Positions 7,751 through 17,192 of a stretch of DNA of 51,261 nucleotides are shown one piece after another. Origin of the DNA: Clostridia bacterium (lineage in GTDB: Bacteria; Bacillota; Clostridia; Christensenellales; Aristaeellaceae); NCBI GenBank assembly GCA_017410455.1, contig JAFQQT010000011.1:1-51261 (forward strand), read 5' to 3'. The notes below the pieces were generated by a model. The model was given only the letters and a program-made list of their open reading frames with translations. It was not told the origin of the DNA and did no database searches. A program made the translations under genes and the position numbers. How positions within the stretch are numbered: position 1 is the stretch's first letter; each line of letters opens with the position of its first letter.

Positions 7751-9673
7751 ATGCGCCAGAAGATCGACCTGATGACGGGCTGGCAGTTCACCGACCTGAG
7801 CGGCACGACTGTCACCCTCGACCTGCCCCACACCTGGAACAACATCGACGGCCAGGACGGCGGCAACGACTACAAGCGCGGCAGCTGCACCTACCAGCTG
7901 ACCTTCCCCGCCCCGGCCTTTGATGCGGAAACGCAGGAGGTCTGGCTGGAGTTTGACGGCGTCAACTCCTCGGCGAAGGTCACCCTGAACGGTAGCGACG
8001 TGTGCACCCACGAGGGCGGCTATTCCACCTTCCGGGCCAACATCACCGCCCTGCTGACGGAGGAGAACGCCCTGACCGTCGTGGCGGACAACTCCGTCAA
8101 CGACACCGTCTACCCCCAGAAGGCGGACTTCACCTTCTACGGCGGAATCTACCGCGGCGTGCGCCTGCTGGTGGTCAATAAGGCCCACTTTGCCCTGGAC
8201 TTCCTGGGTTCCAGCGGCATCCGCGTCACCGCCACCCCCGAGGGCGAAGGCGCGAAGATCCGCGTGCAGAGCCGCGTGACGGCCGGCGAAGTCGCCATCG
8301 CCATCATCGACCGCAACGGCAAGACCGTCGCCACCGGCACGGGCGCGGACTGCACCATCGAGATGGCCCGGGCCCGCCGCTGGCACGGCGTGGAGGATCC
8401 CTACCTGTACATCTGCCGCGCGCAGGTCGTGGTGGACGGCGTGGTCACCGATCAGCTGGAGATCCCCTTCGGCGTGCGCTCCTTCCGCGTGGATCCCAAG
8501 CAGGGCTTCATCCTCAACGACAAGCCCTACTCCCTCCACGGCGTTTCCCGCCATCAGGACCGCAAGGGCCTGGGCAACGCCATCACCCGCGAGATGCACG
8601 ATGAGGACATGGCCCTGATCGCCGAGATGGGCTGCACCACCGTGCGCCTGGCCCACTACCAGCACGACCAGTACTTCTACGACCTGTGCGACCGCTACGG
8701 CATGGTCGTCTGGGCCGAGATCCCCTACATCTCCGAGCACATGCCGAACGGCCGCGCCAACACCATCAGCCAGATGCAGGAACTGATCGAGCAGAACTAC
8801 AACCACGCCTGCATCGTCTGCTGGGGCGTGTCCAACGAGATCACCATCTCCACCAAGGACAAGAAGGACATGCTGGACAACCACCACGTCCTGAACGACC
8901 TGGTGCATCAGGCGGACCCCACCCGCTTCACCACCCTGGCCTGCTACGCCATGTGCGGCCCCTTCAACCCCGTGGCCCACATCACCGACGTGGTCTCCTG
9001 GAACCTGTACCTGGGCTGGTACGTGCCCGGCATGTTCCTCAATGACCTGTGGATCGGCTTCTGGCACCTGTGCTTCCCCAAGCGCCCGCTGGGCTACTCC
9101 GAGTACGGCGCCGAGGGCATGCCCAACCTGCACTCCTCCCACCCCCGCCGCAACGACCACACCGAGGAGTATCAGGCCAAGTACCACGAGTTCATGCTCA
9201 AGTGCTTCAAGCGCCACCCCTGGATGTGGGCCAACCACGTCTGGAACATGTTCGACTTCGCTGCAGACGCCCGCGATCAGGGCGGCGAACCCGGCATGAA
9301 CCACAAGGGCCTGGTCACCTTCGACCGCAAGGTGAAGAAGGATTCCTTCTACCTTTACAAGGCATGGTGGTCGAAGGAGCGCTTCGTGCACATCTGCTCC
9401 AAGCGCTATGTGGAGCGCACCGACAAGGTGACCACCATCAAGGTCTACTCCACCGAGAAGACGGTGAAGCTGCTGGTGAACGGTCAGGTCGTGGGCGAGC
9501 AGACCCGCGAGGATCACGTCTTCACCTTCAAGGTGCCGCTGACGGGCGAGATCCAGGTGGAGGCCGTTGCCGGCAAGCTGAAGGACACTGCCTCCTTCCG
9601 CCACGTCGACGCCCCCAATCAGGCCTACATCCTGCCCAAGAAGAAGAACCCGCAGAAGTCCAACTGGGTGTAA
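7751..9673 (+). CDS. GH2 glycosidase, probable beta-glucuronidase
   Basis: A 640-residue cytoplasmic GH2 enzyme. It has the sugar-binding jelly roll (WQFTDL to about residue 145), the immunoglobulin-like domain (to about 245) and the catalytic barrel. The acid/base is Glu363 in GVSNEITIS and the nucleophile is Glu451 in YSEYGAEG. After the barrel, GMNHKGLVTFDRK has the N-x-K arrangement (N517, K519) that binds the uronate carboxylate in beta-glucuronidases. Some beta-galactosidases have a similar local sequence, so this is support rather than proof. The context favours glucuronide: next come a GPH sugar symporter, uxuA and a mannonate oxidoreductase. The ATG after AAGGAGGAG is chosen over one 48 bp upstream without a ribosome site. 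There is no signal peptide. Confidence 0.85.
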   Translation: MRQKIDLMTGWQFTDLSGTTVTLDLPHTWNNIDGQDGGNDYKRGSCTYQLTFPAPAFDAETQEVWLEFDGVNSSAKVTLNGSDVCTHEGGYSTFRANITALLTEENALTVVADNSVNDTVYPQKADFTFYGGIYRGVRLLVVNKAHFALDFLGSSGIRVTATPEGEGAKIRVQSRVTAGEVAIAIIDRNGKTVATGTGADCTIEMARARRWHGVEDPYLYICRAQVVVDGVVTDQLEIPFGVRSFRVDPKQGFILNDKPYSLHGVSRHQDRKGLGNAITREMHDEDMALIAEMGCTTVRLAHYQHDQYFYDLCDRYGMVVWAEIPYISEHMPNGRANTISQMQELIEQNYNHACIVCWGVSNEITISTKDKKDMLDNHHVLNDLVHQADPTRFTTLACYAMCGPFNPVAHITDVVSWNLYLGWYVPGMFLNDLWIGFWHLCFPKRPLGYSEYGAEGMPNLHSSHPRRNDHTEEYQAKYHEFMLKCFKRHPWMWANHVWNMFDFAADARDQGGEPGMNHKGLVTFDRKVKKDSFYLYKAWWSKERFVHICSKRYVERTDKVTTIKVYSTEKTVKLLVNGQVVGEQTREDHVFTFKVPLTGEIQVEAVAGKLKDTASFRHVDAPNQAYILPKKKNPQKSNWV

Positions 9674-9731
9674 TCAAGCCTGCAGAAGCAGACTGGTTGA
9701 TATACTACACAAAGCAAGGAGGAAACCTTCC

Positions 9732-11342
9732 ATGGCGAAGAATGCCACCGTTCAGGTTCCTGCCGACAACAGCGGCATGAACCGGGCAAAATTCTACCAG
9801 CTGGCCATGTTCCCCATGAACAATGGCGCGACCAATGTGTACTACGTCCTGATCCTGTCCTTCATCGCCACCTTCGGCAACCGCGTGCTGGGCCTTGGTC
9901 TTGCCTTCGCGTCCTTCATGATCACCGGCATGCGCGTCTTTGACGCCATCACCGACCCCATCATCGGCGCGCTGATGGACAAGACCGACGGCAAGTTCGG
10001 CAAGTTCCGCCCCTTTATGGTCATCGGCAACGTCATCATGGCCGTTTCCGTCATCCTGCTGTACATGGTCTCCCCGCTGGTGCCCGACACCATGATGTGG
10101 CTGCGCTACACGCTGTTCGTGGTTCTCTACGCGGTGTGGGTCATCGGCTACACCTTCCAGACCTCCGTCACCCGCTCCGCTCAGCCCGTGCTGACCAACG
10201 ACCCCAAGCAGCGCCCCCTGTTCACGGTGTTCAACACCATCGGCTCCCTGGCCGGCATGGGCCTGATCCAGGTGCTGGGCATGGTCATCGCCTCCGATGG
10301 CATCGCCGGCGACTACAATGGTACCTGGTTCAACATCATGACCCCCATCGGCATCATCGTGTCCATCCTGCTGACCATCGTTGCCATCATCGGCATCTGG
10401 GAGAAGGATCAGACCAAGTACTTCGGCATGGGCGCCAAGCAGGAGAACCTCTCCCTCTCCGAGTACGTGCAGATCATCAAGGCCAACAAGCCTCTGCAGC
10501 GCCTGATGGTCGCCGGCGGCGGCTGCAAGCTGGCCCTGTCCATCGCCACCAACCTGACGGTGCTGTGCATGATCTACGGCTGCATGACCCAGTTCGGCGT
10601 CATCACCAACGAGGCCGGCGAGCTGGTCAGCCAGAACCGCTACGACAGCCTCAATGCCATCATGATGGTGCTGGGCTACGTTTTCTCTGCTCCCTTCTTC
10701 CTTCTGACCGTCCGCACCTCCCAGAAGTATGGCCAGAAGAAGTCCCTGATGACCTATGTGGGCGTGGCCCTGGCCTGCTATGTGGGCGTGCTGGCCCTGC
10801 TGCTGCTGTGGAAGCCTGAGACTGCGGCGCTCAACCTGAGCATCTTCGGTCAGGATGGCGGCCTGGCCATCAACCTGTACACCATCGCCTTCATCCTGCT
10901 CTTCGGCATCGGCTACGGCGCTTACTACGCCACGGCCGACATGCCCATCCCCATGGTTGCCGACTGTGCCGACTACGAGACCTACCGCTCCGGCAAGTTC
11001 ATCCCCGGCATCATGGGCACCCTGTTCTCCCTGGTGGACAAGCTCGTGTCCTCCCTGTCCGCCACCGTCGTGGCCCTGGTCGTGACCTTCACCACCGGCC
11101 TGGACATCCTGCCCACCAAGTCCACCCCCTACGCTCCCGGCATGAACTGGACCGTCATCATCTGCTTCTGCATCATCCCCATGCTGGCGTGGATCGCCTC
11201 CCTGTGGGCCATGAAGGGCTACAAGCTGGATGGCGAGTACATCAAGCACATCCAGAAGGTCAACGCCGACCGCAAGGCCTACATCGCCGAGGGTCACACC
11301 ATCGAGGAGGCCATGGTTGCCTTCCCCTGCTCCGATAAGTAA
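9732..11342 (+). CDS. GPH-family sugar:cation symporter (hexuronide importer)
   Basis: A 536-residue, roughly 12-helix transporter of the glycoside-pentoside-hexuronide:cation family. The family signature is present early: ITDPIIGALMDKT then GKFGKFRPFM. FNTIGSLAGMG and MPIPMVADCADYE are also typical. It probably carries glucuronides or hexuronates into the cell with H+ or Na+, supplying the GH2 enzyme 58 bp upstream. The start has AAGGAGG at good distance. The long hydrophilic C-terminal tail (KHIQKVNADRKAYIAEGHTI) is common in clostridial GPH members. It belongs to one operon with the genes before and after it; all gaps are under 60 bp. Confidence 0.9.
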   Translation: MAKNATVQVPADNSGMNRAKFYQLAMFPMNNGATNVYYVLILSFIATFGNRVLGLGLAFASFMITGMRVFDAITDPIIGALMDKTDGKFGKFRPFMVIGNVIMAVSVILLYMVSPLVPDTMMWLRYTLFVVLYAVWVIGYTFQTSVTRSAQPVLTNDPKQRPLFTVFNTIGSLAGMGLIQVLGMVIASDGIAGDYNGTWFNIMTPIGIIVSILLTIVAIIGIWEKDQTKYFGMGAKQENLSLSEYVQIIKANKPLQRLMVAGGGCKLALSIATNLTVLCMIYGCMTQFGVITNEAGELVSQNRYDSLNAIMMVLGYVFSAPFFLLTVRTSQKYGQKKSLMTYVGVALACYVGVLALLLLWKPETAALNLSIFGQDGGLAINLYTIAFILLFGIGYGAYYATADMPIPMVADCADYETYRSGKFIPGIMGTLFSLVDKLVSSLSATVVALVVTFTTGLDILPTKSTPYAPGMNWTVIICFCIIPMLAWIASLWAMKGYKLDGEYIKHIQKVNADRKAYIAEGHTIEEAMVAFPCSDK

Positions 11343-11376
11343 TCGCCATTTCATCATCAGTTAAGGAGGAAACACT

Positions 11377-12465
11377 ATGCCTATGCAGATGGGTTTCAGA
11401 TGGTACGGTGAGGGCAACGACAAGATCACCCTCAACGACATCAGGCAGATTCCCGGCGTGTCCACCATCGTGTGGGCGCTGCACCACAAGATGCCCGGCG
11501 AGATCTGGGAAGAGCACGAGATCGCCGAGGTCATGGATCAGCTGCACCAGTACGGCTTCAACGGCGACGTGGTTGAGTCCGTCAACGTTCACGACGACAT
11601 CAAGATCGGCAAGCCCACCCGCGACGCCCTGATCGAGAACTACAAGGTCTGCATCCGCAACCTCTCCAAGTTCGGCGTCAAGGTGATCTGCTACAACTTC
11701 ATGCCCGTCTTCGACTGGACCCGCAGCGACCTGTTCCACCCCGTGGGCGACGGCTCCACCGCGCTGTTCTACGAAAAGGGCATGATCCAGGACGACTACA
11801 ACGCCATGGCGAAGTACATCCTGGACTTCACCGAGAAGTACAACATGTCCTTCCCTGGCTGGGAGCCCGAGCGCATGGCCAAGCTGGACGAGCTGTTCAA
11901 GGCCTATGCGGACGTGGATCACGAGAAGCTGTGGGCGAACCTCAAGTACTTCCTGGAAGCCATCATGCCCACCTGCGAGGAGTGCGGCATCAAGATGGCC
12001 ATCCACATGGACGATCCGCCGTGGGATATCTTCGGCCTGCCCCGCCTGCTGATCAATGCCGAGAACATCGACCGGTTCCTCAGCATGGTGGATCACCCCT
12101 GCAACTGCCTGACGCTGTGCTCCGGCTCCCTGAACGCGGATCCCCGCAACGACGTGGCCAGCATCGTGCGCAAGCACTGCGACCGCATCGCCTTTGCCCA
12201 CGTCCGCAACGTGAAGCACTTCGAGAACGGCGATTTCTCCGAGGCCTCCCACCGCGACTGCGACGGCGACACCCGCATCCTGGACATCATGAAGGCCTAT
12301 CACGACTGCGGCTATGAGGGCTACATCCGTCCCGACCACGGCCGTCACCTGTGGGGCGAGGGCCCCGGCACCGTGCGCCCCGGCTACGGCCTGTACGACC
12401 GCGCCCTGGGCATCATGTACATGATGGGCATCTGGGATATGCTGGACAAGCTGGCCGGCAAGTAA
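11377..12465 (+). CDS. uxuA: D-mannonate dehydratase
   Basis: A 362-residue dehydratase converting D-mannonate to 2-keto-3-deoxygluconate in hexuronate breakdown. Family features are visible: FRWYGEGNDKITLNDIRQIPG at the N terminus, CYNFMPVFDWTR, the metal-site segments IHMDDPPWDIFGLPR, FAHVRNVKH and FEN-type region, and RPDHGRHLWGE near the end. Length is normal for the family (about 350-400). It follows TAAGGAGGAAAC and lies 34 bp after the symporter. With the oxidoreductase that follows it completes fructuronate to keto-deoxygluconate; uxaC, kdgK and kdgA are not in this window and must be elsewhere. Confidence 0.95.
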   Translation: MPMQMGFRWYGEGNDKITLNDIRQIPGVSTIVWALHHKMPGEIWEEHEIAEVMDQLHQYGFNGDVVESVNVHDDIKIGKPTRDALIENYKVCIRNLSKFGVKVICYNFMPVFDWTRSDLFHPVGDGSTALFYEKGMIQDDYNAMAKYILDFTEKYNMSFPGWEPERMAKLDELFKAYADVDHEKLWANLKYFLEAIMPTCEECGIKMAIHMDDPPWDIFGLPRLLINAENIDRFLSMVDHPCNCLTLCSGSLNADPRNDVASIVRKHCDRIAFAHVRNVKHFENGDFSEASHRDCDGDTRILDIMKAYHDCGYEGYIRPDHGRHLWGEGPGTVRPGYGLYDRALGIMYMMGIWDMLDKLAGK

Positions 12466-12501
12466 ACGACTTCAACCATACAAGCAATTGGAGGTATCAT
12501 T

Positions 12502-13347
12502 ATGATGAATCTGCCCCTGAACGTTGATTTCACCGGTAAGGTCGTCGTCGTCACCGGCGCCGGCGGCGTGCTGTGCGGCGACATGGCCCGCGCTTACGCC
12601 CAGGCGGGCGCGAAGGTCGCTGCCCTGGACCTGAACGAGGACGCCGTGAAGAAGCTGGCTGCCGAGCTGCGCGCTGAAGGCTTCATCTGCGAGGGCTACA
12701 AGGCCAACGTGCTGGATCCCGAAGCCCTCGAGGCTGTGCACCAGCAGGTGCTGGCCGACCTGGGCCCCTGCGACATCCTCATCAACGGCGCCGGCGGCAA
12801 CAACCCCCGCGCCACCACCGACAATGAGTACCATCACGAGGCGCAGGAAGGCCAGAAGACCTTCTTCGACCTGGACGCCGGCGGCATCGACTTCGTGTTC
12901 AAGCTGAACTACCAGGGCACCCTCCTGCCCACCCAGGTGTTCGCCCGCGACATGGTGGCCCGCAAGAGCGGCAACATCCTGAACATCTCCTCCATGAACG
13001 CCTACATCCCGCTGACCAAGATCCCCGCCTACTCCGGCGCGAAGGCCGCCATCAGCAACTTCACCCAGTGGCTGGCCACCCACTTTGCGGGCACGGGCAT
13101 CCGCTGCAACGCCATCGCCCCCGGCTTCCTGGTGTCCAACCAGAACCGCGCCCTGCTCTTCAACGCCGACGGCACCCCCACCGCCCGCTCCGCCAAGATC
13201 CTCGCCGGCACCCCCATGGGCCGCTTCGTGGACTCCGAGGAGCTGCTGGGTGGCCTGTTCTTCCTCACCGATGACAAGGCTGCCTCCGCCATCACCGGCG
13301 TGGTGCTGCCCATCGACTGCGGCTTCGCTGCTTACTCCGGCGTGTAA
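12502..13347 (+). CDS. uxuB: SDR-family D-mannonate oxidoreductase / fructuronate reductase
   Basis: A 281-residue short-chain dehydrogenase that should interconvert D-fructuronate and D-mannonate with NAD(P)H. The Rossmann motif is VVVTGAGGVLCGDMARAY (the G-rich loop). Next come LINGAGGNNP, the catalytic Ser in NILNISSMNAY, and Tyr/Lys in PAYSGAKAAISNF. This is the SDR type found beside uxuA in Firmicutes, not the long-chain polyol dehydrogenase type of E. coli, so the gene name is by role. It starts with ATGATG after GGAGG; either Met is possible. It is the last gene of the operon; a new promoter begins 16 bp after its stop. Confidence 0.88.
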   Translation: MMNLPLNVDFTGKVVVVTGAGGVLCGDMARAYAQAGAKVAALDLNEDAVKKLAAELRAEGFICEGYKANVLDPEALEAVHQQVLADLGPCDILINGAGGNNPRATTDNEYHHEAQEGQKTFFDLDAGGIDFVFKLNYQGTLLPTQVFARDMVARKSGNILNISSMNAYIPLTKIPAYSGAKAAISNFTQWLATHFAGTGIRCNAIAPGFLVSNQNRALLFNADGTPTARSAKILAGTPMGRFVDSEELLGGLFFLTDDKAASAITGVVLPIDCGFAAYSGV

Positions 13348-13363
13348 CAAATCCGTAAACCCC

Positions 13364-13392
13364 TTGAAAATACCAGTCTTATCTGGTATAAT
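13364..13392 (+). promoter_or_regulatory. Promoter with nested operator-like palindrome
   Basis: TTGAAA, 17 bp, perfect TATAAT. The spacer and first bases of the -10 form a perfect inverted repeat, ATACCAG-TCTTAT-CTGGTAT (13370-13389). This would let a repressor cover the polymerase site of the secreted protein gene downstream. Confidence 0.75.
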
Positions 13393-13445
13393 ACCAACAG
13401 GTTAAGGACAGCTGCGGCTGTTCAAAATAGAAAGGAGATACCCCT

Positions 13446-14201
13446 ATGAAGAAGATTGCTGCTCTGCTCATGGCCCTGCTGATGCTGCTGGGCACCGTTG
13501 CGCTGGCTGAGCCCACCCTGCTGGCCGAGTTCGGCGACGACAACACCCTGGTGTACGCCCGCGAGATCGCCTACGAGGCTGACGTTGTTGACGCCCTGGG
13601 CAACCCCGCCAACCGCGACGGCCGCCCCGTCTCCAACGCCCATGTGACCCTGTGGGCCGGCGAGTGGCAGCTGGTTGCCGCCTACGTCTCTGAGGACGGC
13701 ATTGACGAGTTCGAGCTGGAGGGCGTTGAGCCCGGCTACTACGCCGTGACCGAGGGCGTCATCCTGAACCTGGTGCCCCTGTTCAACAACTCCGCCAACC
13801 ACGCCAACGGCGTCATGGCTGACCAGGCTGCTTACCTGCACGCCCACGCCTACGACCTGGAAGGCACCCTGACCATGCCCGAAGCCATCGACGACGCCTA
13901 CGAGTTCTTCGCCAAGTTCGACGCCTGGGAGTACGGCACTGTCCGTTCCGAGAACGACGCCGACATGAACTTCGGCCCCATCAAGCTCTCCTTCAAGAAG
14001 GGCGACGATGACTTCCTGTACTGGAACGCTCTGACCGGCTTCGAATTCGAGGAGATCGAAGAGTTCAAGTACATGGGCATGAACGAGAACGGCCAGATCG
14101 TGGTCTGCTCCGCTTCCAAGAACATCGTTTCCAACGCCAAGGCCAAGATCTACTTCGCCTACATCTTCGAGCCCGTCGTGGCCGAGGAAGTCGCCGAGTA
14201 A
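13446..14201 (+). CDS. Secreted acidic protein, function unknown
   Basis: A 251-residue exported protein with a clear signal peptide (MKKIAALLMALLMLLGTVALA, cleavage before EP). The mature part is very acidic, with no Cys-rich, catalytic or repeat motif that I can name. A short stretch around residues 65-105 (GRPVSNAHVTLWAGEWQLVA to VEPGYYAV) resembles carboxypeptidase-regulatory or Cna-B type beta-sandwich folds, but only weakly. It has its own strong promoter, a good ribosome site (AAAGGAG) and a terminator, so it is a single-gene unit although it follows the hexuronate operon by under 100 bp. It could be a substrate-binding or adhesion protein; this is not decided by the sequence. Confidence 0.8.
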   Translation: MKKIAALLMALLMLLGTVALAEPTLLAEFGDDNTLVYAREIAYEADVVDALGNPANRDGRPVSNAHVTLWAGEWQLVAAYVSEDGIDEFELEGVEPGYYAVTEGVILNLVPLFNNSANHANGVMADQAAYLHAHAYDLEGTLTMPEAIDDAYEFFAKFDAWEYGTVRSENDADMNFGPIKLSFKKGDDDFLYWNALTGFEFEEIEEFKYMGMNENGQIVVCSASKNIVSNAKAKIYFAYIFEPVVAEEVAE

Positions 14202-14217
14202 TCCCCACGCAAACAGG

Positions 14218-14251
14218 GCGTGACCCCCATCATGGCGGGTCACGCCTTTTT
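14218..14251 (+). terminator. Intrinsic terminator of the secreted protein gene
   Basis: GGCGTGACCC pairs with GGGTCACGCC, followed by TTTTT. Confidence 0.92.
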
Positions 14252-14272
14252 GCATGCATACGGTACAGAAAA

Positions 14273-14303
14273 GTGGGCGCACCGTTCATGCCAGTGCGCC
14301 CAC
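14273..14303 (-). terminator. Terminator of the CotH-fold gene
   Basis: Perfect 10-bp stem GTGGGCGCAC / GTGCGCCCAC; on the minus strand it is followed by TTTTC. Confidence 0.82.
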
Positions 14304-14309
14304 TTCCTG

Positions 14310-16292
14310 TTATTCCGGTTTTGCGTTGGTGACCTCCAGCAGCTCCAGCACCTCGCCGAAGTAGAGTTCGACTTCCTCATCCGTCAGCTTCATCGCCTTC
14401 TGCAGCAGCTCCGGGATCTTCCGAGGGCGCACGCGGGCGTAGTACTTCGTGGCGCTGATGTTGGTGTACCAGTTCTTGAGCTTCATGTTGTTCCAGCGGT
14501 CGATATGGCGGGGCAGGATGGGCTCCAGCTGGGCGATGACCTCATCGAACTTCGCCTCCACATAGGCCCACTGGAACTTCGTTTCCAGCAGCTCTGCGAT
14601 GCGCATGAGGAACTTCGCCTTGTACTCCGGCACAGCCAGCAGCGCGTTGAGCGGCTCATGGCGGAAGCCCTGGATCTTGCCGGACACGGGCTTGATGTAG
14701 TACTCCAGGGGCGTCTTGTCCAGATTCCGCCAGCAGGCCTCCACGTCAAAGAGCAGGTACCTCCACTTCCCGCCCGGCACGCGGTACACGCGCACGTTGG
14801 TGAAGTCCACATTGCCCAGGATGATCTGGTAGGCAGCGTGGGTGAACATGCTGTCAATGTCCAGCTGGCTCTCCACCCAGGCGAGGTTCTCGGGAATGTT
14901 CAGGTCGTTCGTCTTGCAGAAGTCGCACAGGGCCAGCCAGTCCTCGTTGTCGCCGTTCTGGGTGTAGCGGTCGGTGCCGGTGCGGGTGAGGATGTCGATG
15001 TTGTCGATATCCTCCTCGTCCGTCACGCCCTCATAGGCGGCGATGAAGTGCTTGTTGATCTTCTCGCGCAGGTTGTAGTGGCCCCAGTACTCGCCATTGA
15101 TGTACACCTGAATGACGACATGATCCTGATAGAGGATCCCCTCCCCCTCCGCCAGGGAGGAGGCGACGACGTCCCGCAGGCGGGTGGCGGAGAAATCCGA
15201 GTTGGCCGCCCGCAGCAGCACGGACTTGTACTCCGTGTAGTCGCGGGTCGGGAAGGGGTTGAAGGCGAAGGTCTCCTCGCCATAAGCCTTGCGGGCGTAG
15301 AGGGCAATGGACTTCTGCGCATTCTGCCGCGCGGAATGCCCCGAGGCGGTGAAGGTGCCCACCTGGTTGATCTCGCAAACGCCCGCCATGTTGAAGTACT
15401 CGATGTTGACCGGGTACTCCAGCTCCTTTTCGTAGTTGGGCGTATCGCCGCTGCCCTTGACCAGCGCGCCGGTCTTCTTGTTGAAGAGGTACTTGTCGTC
15501 CGTCACCAGGCAGACCACCGGGGTCAGCTGCTCCGCCTCCACCAGGTACGTCGCGCTGATGGCCCAGGAGGGCACCTCGCCCTCCCGGAAGGCGCGGACG
15601 CGCAGGGCCGTGGTCTTGCTGATGACGAGCCCTTCGGCCGGGAACTCCTTATCCTTGGCAGTGGGCGTTTCGCCGTCGGTGGTGTAGCGCAGCACAGCCC
15701 CTTCCGGCGCCGTCACCGTGACGGTCACGCCGTCAGGATAGAAGCCGCCCACCGTCAGACCCGTGGGGTCCTCCGTGCGCCCGGCGCAGGCAGTTTTACC
15801 GTTCTTCTTGCCGGGCGTGCCCTCCTCGAAGTAACCGTACTCCCCGCCGCCCGCCGTAAGGCCGTAGCTGACATTCACATACTGCTGGGGGAACTCCAGC
15901 TTCTGCACCAGCTGCACCTCCGCGTCGGAGAGGTAGAGGGTCTCGCCGCCCGCAGACAGGCTGAAGGACGCATAGAACTCGCTGCCCTTGCCGGGGTCGA
16001 TGTCATCCTCTCCCGTGCAGTACACGATCAGGTACGCGCCCGCCTTGAGCTTCGTCCCCTCGGGAAAGACGAACTTCTGCAGGTTCTTCTTGCCGTCAGA
16101 CAGGCACCAGCCGCTCAGGTCGACGGCCTTGCTGCCGTCGTTGTACAGCTCCACCCAGTCGTAGCTCTTCTCATCTTCATAAATGCCGTTGGATGCCATC
16201 ACCTCGTTGATGACCACATCCGCCAGGGCCAGCGCCGGCAGGCATACCATCAACAGGAGCATCACCAGCAGGCTGCAAAGCTTCCTCTGCAT
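14310..16292 (-). CDS. Secreted CotH-domain protein with lamin-tail domain
   Basis: A 660-residue exported protein. After a signal peptide (MQRKLCSLLVMLLLMVC to ALA) comes a lamin-tail domain (VVINEVMASN, DWVELYNDG, DLSGWCLSDG). A chitobiase-type beta-sandwich follows (RYTTDGETPTAKD), then a CotH kinase-like domain. Visible CotH features are RQNAQKSIALYARKAYG, YNLREKINKHF, NVDFTNVRVYR and YLLFDVEACW, the last with the conserved Asp. CotH proteins of Bacillus are spore-coat protein kinases; gut Clostridia also have secreted CotH proteins of unknown role. The ATG after CGGAGG is chosen because the signal peptide follows directly; a longer reading lacks both. A small GC hairpin (16310-16328) lies just before the ribosome site. 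It lies after livF, separated by a weak terminator. Confidence 0.85.
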   Translation of the reverse strand: MQRKLCSLLVMLLLMVCLPALALADVVINEVMASNGIYEDEKSYDWVELYNDGSKAVDLSGWCLSDGKKNLQKFVFPEGTKLKAGAYLIVYCTGEDDIDPGKGSEFYASFSLSAGGETLYLSDAEVQLVQKLEFPQQYVNVSYGLTAGGGEYGYFEEGTPGKKNGKTACAGRTEDPTGLTVGGFYPDGVTVTVTAPEGAVLRYTTDGETPTAKDKEFPAEGLVISKTTALRVRAFREGEVPSWAISATYLVEAEQLTPVVCLVTDDKYLFNKKTGALVKGSGDTPNYEKELEYPVNIEYFNMAGVCEINQVGTFTASGHSARQNAQKSIALYARKAYGEETFAFNPFPTRDYTEYKSVLLRAANSDFSATRLRDVVASSLAEGEGILYQDHVVIQVYINGEYWGHYNLREKINKHFIAAYEGVTDEEDIDNIDILTRTGTDRYTQNGDNEDWLALCDFCKTNDLNIPENLAWVESQLDIDSMFTHAAYQIILGNVDFTNVRVYRVPGGKWRYLLFDVEACWRNLDKTPLEYYIKPVSGKIQGFRHEPLNALLAVPEYKAKFLMRIAELLETKFQWAYVEAKFDEVIAQLEPILPRHIDRWNNMKLKNWYTNISATKYYARVRPRKIPELLQKAMKLTDEEVELYFGEVLELLEVTNAKPE

Positions 16293-16432
16293 ATCATCAC
16301 ACCTCCGCAGCGGGCGCAACCGCCCGCACTCGTAATGATTCGACACAGCAGCAGAGAATCCCTCTTTCAGGAGCCGTCTCCATGCGTGACGCGCCGTTCG
16401 CCCCCCGCCACCAGGGCGTCCACCGCAGCGAA

Positions 16433-16463
16433 ATCCCCTCCCCGCACACGGCAGAGAGGGGAT
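16433..16463 (-). terminator. Weak terminator after livF
   Basis: ATCCCCTC pairs with GAGGGGAT about 20 bp after the livF stop, but only TTTCG follows, so read-through is possible. Confidence 0.5.
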
Positions 16464-16484
16464 GCTCTTATGCAATCGGGAAAA

Positions 16485-17191
<707 letters not shown>

Positions 17192-17192
<1 letters not shown>

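Noticed and set aside
16310-16328. GCGGGCG/CCGCCCGC hairpin upstream of the CotH gene as a riboswitch
   Set aside because: Too short and simple; no conserved riboswitch core around it.
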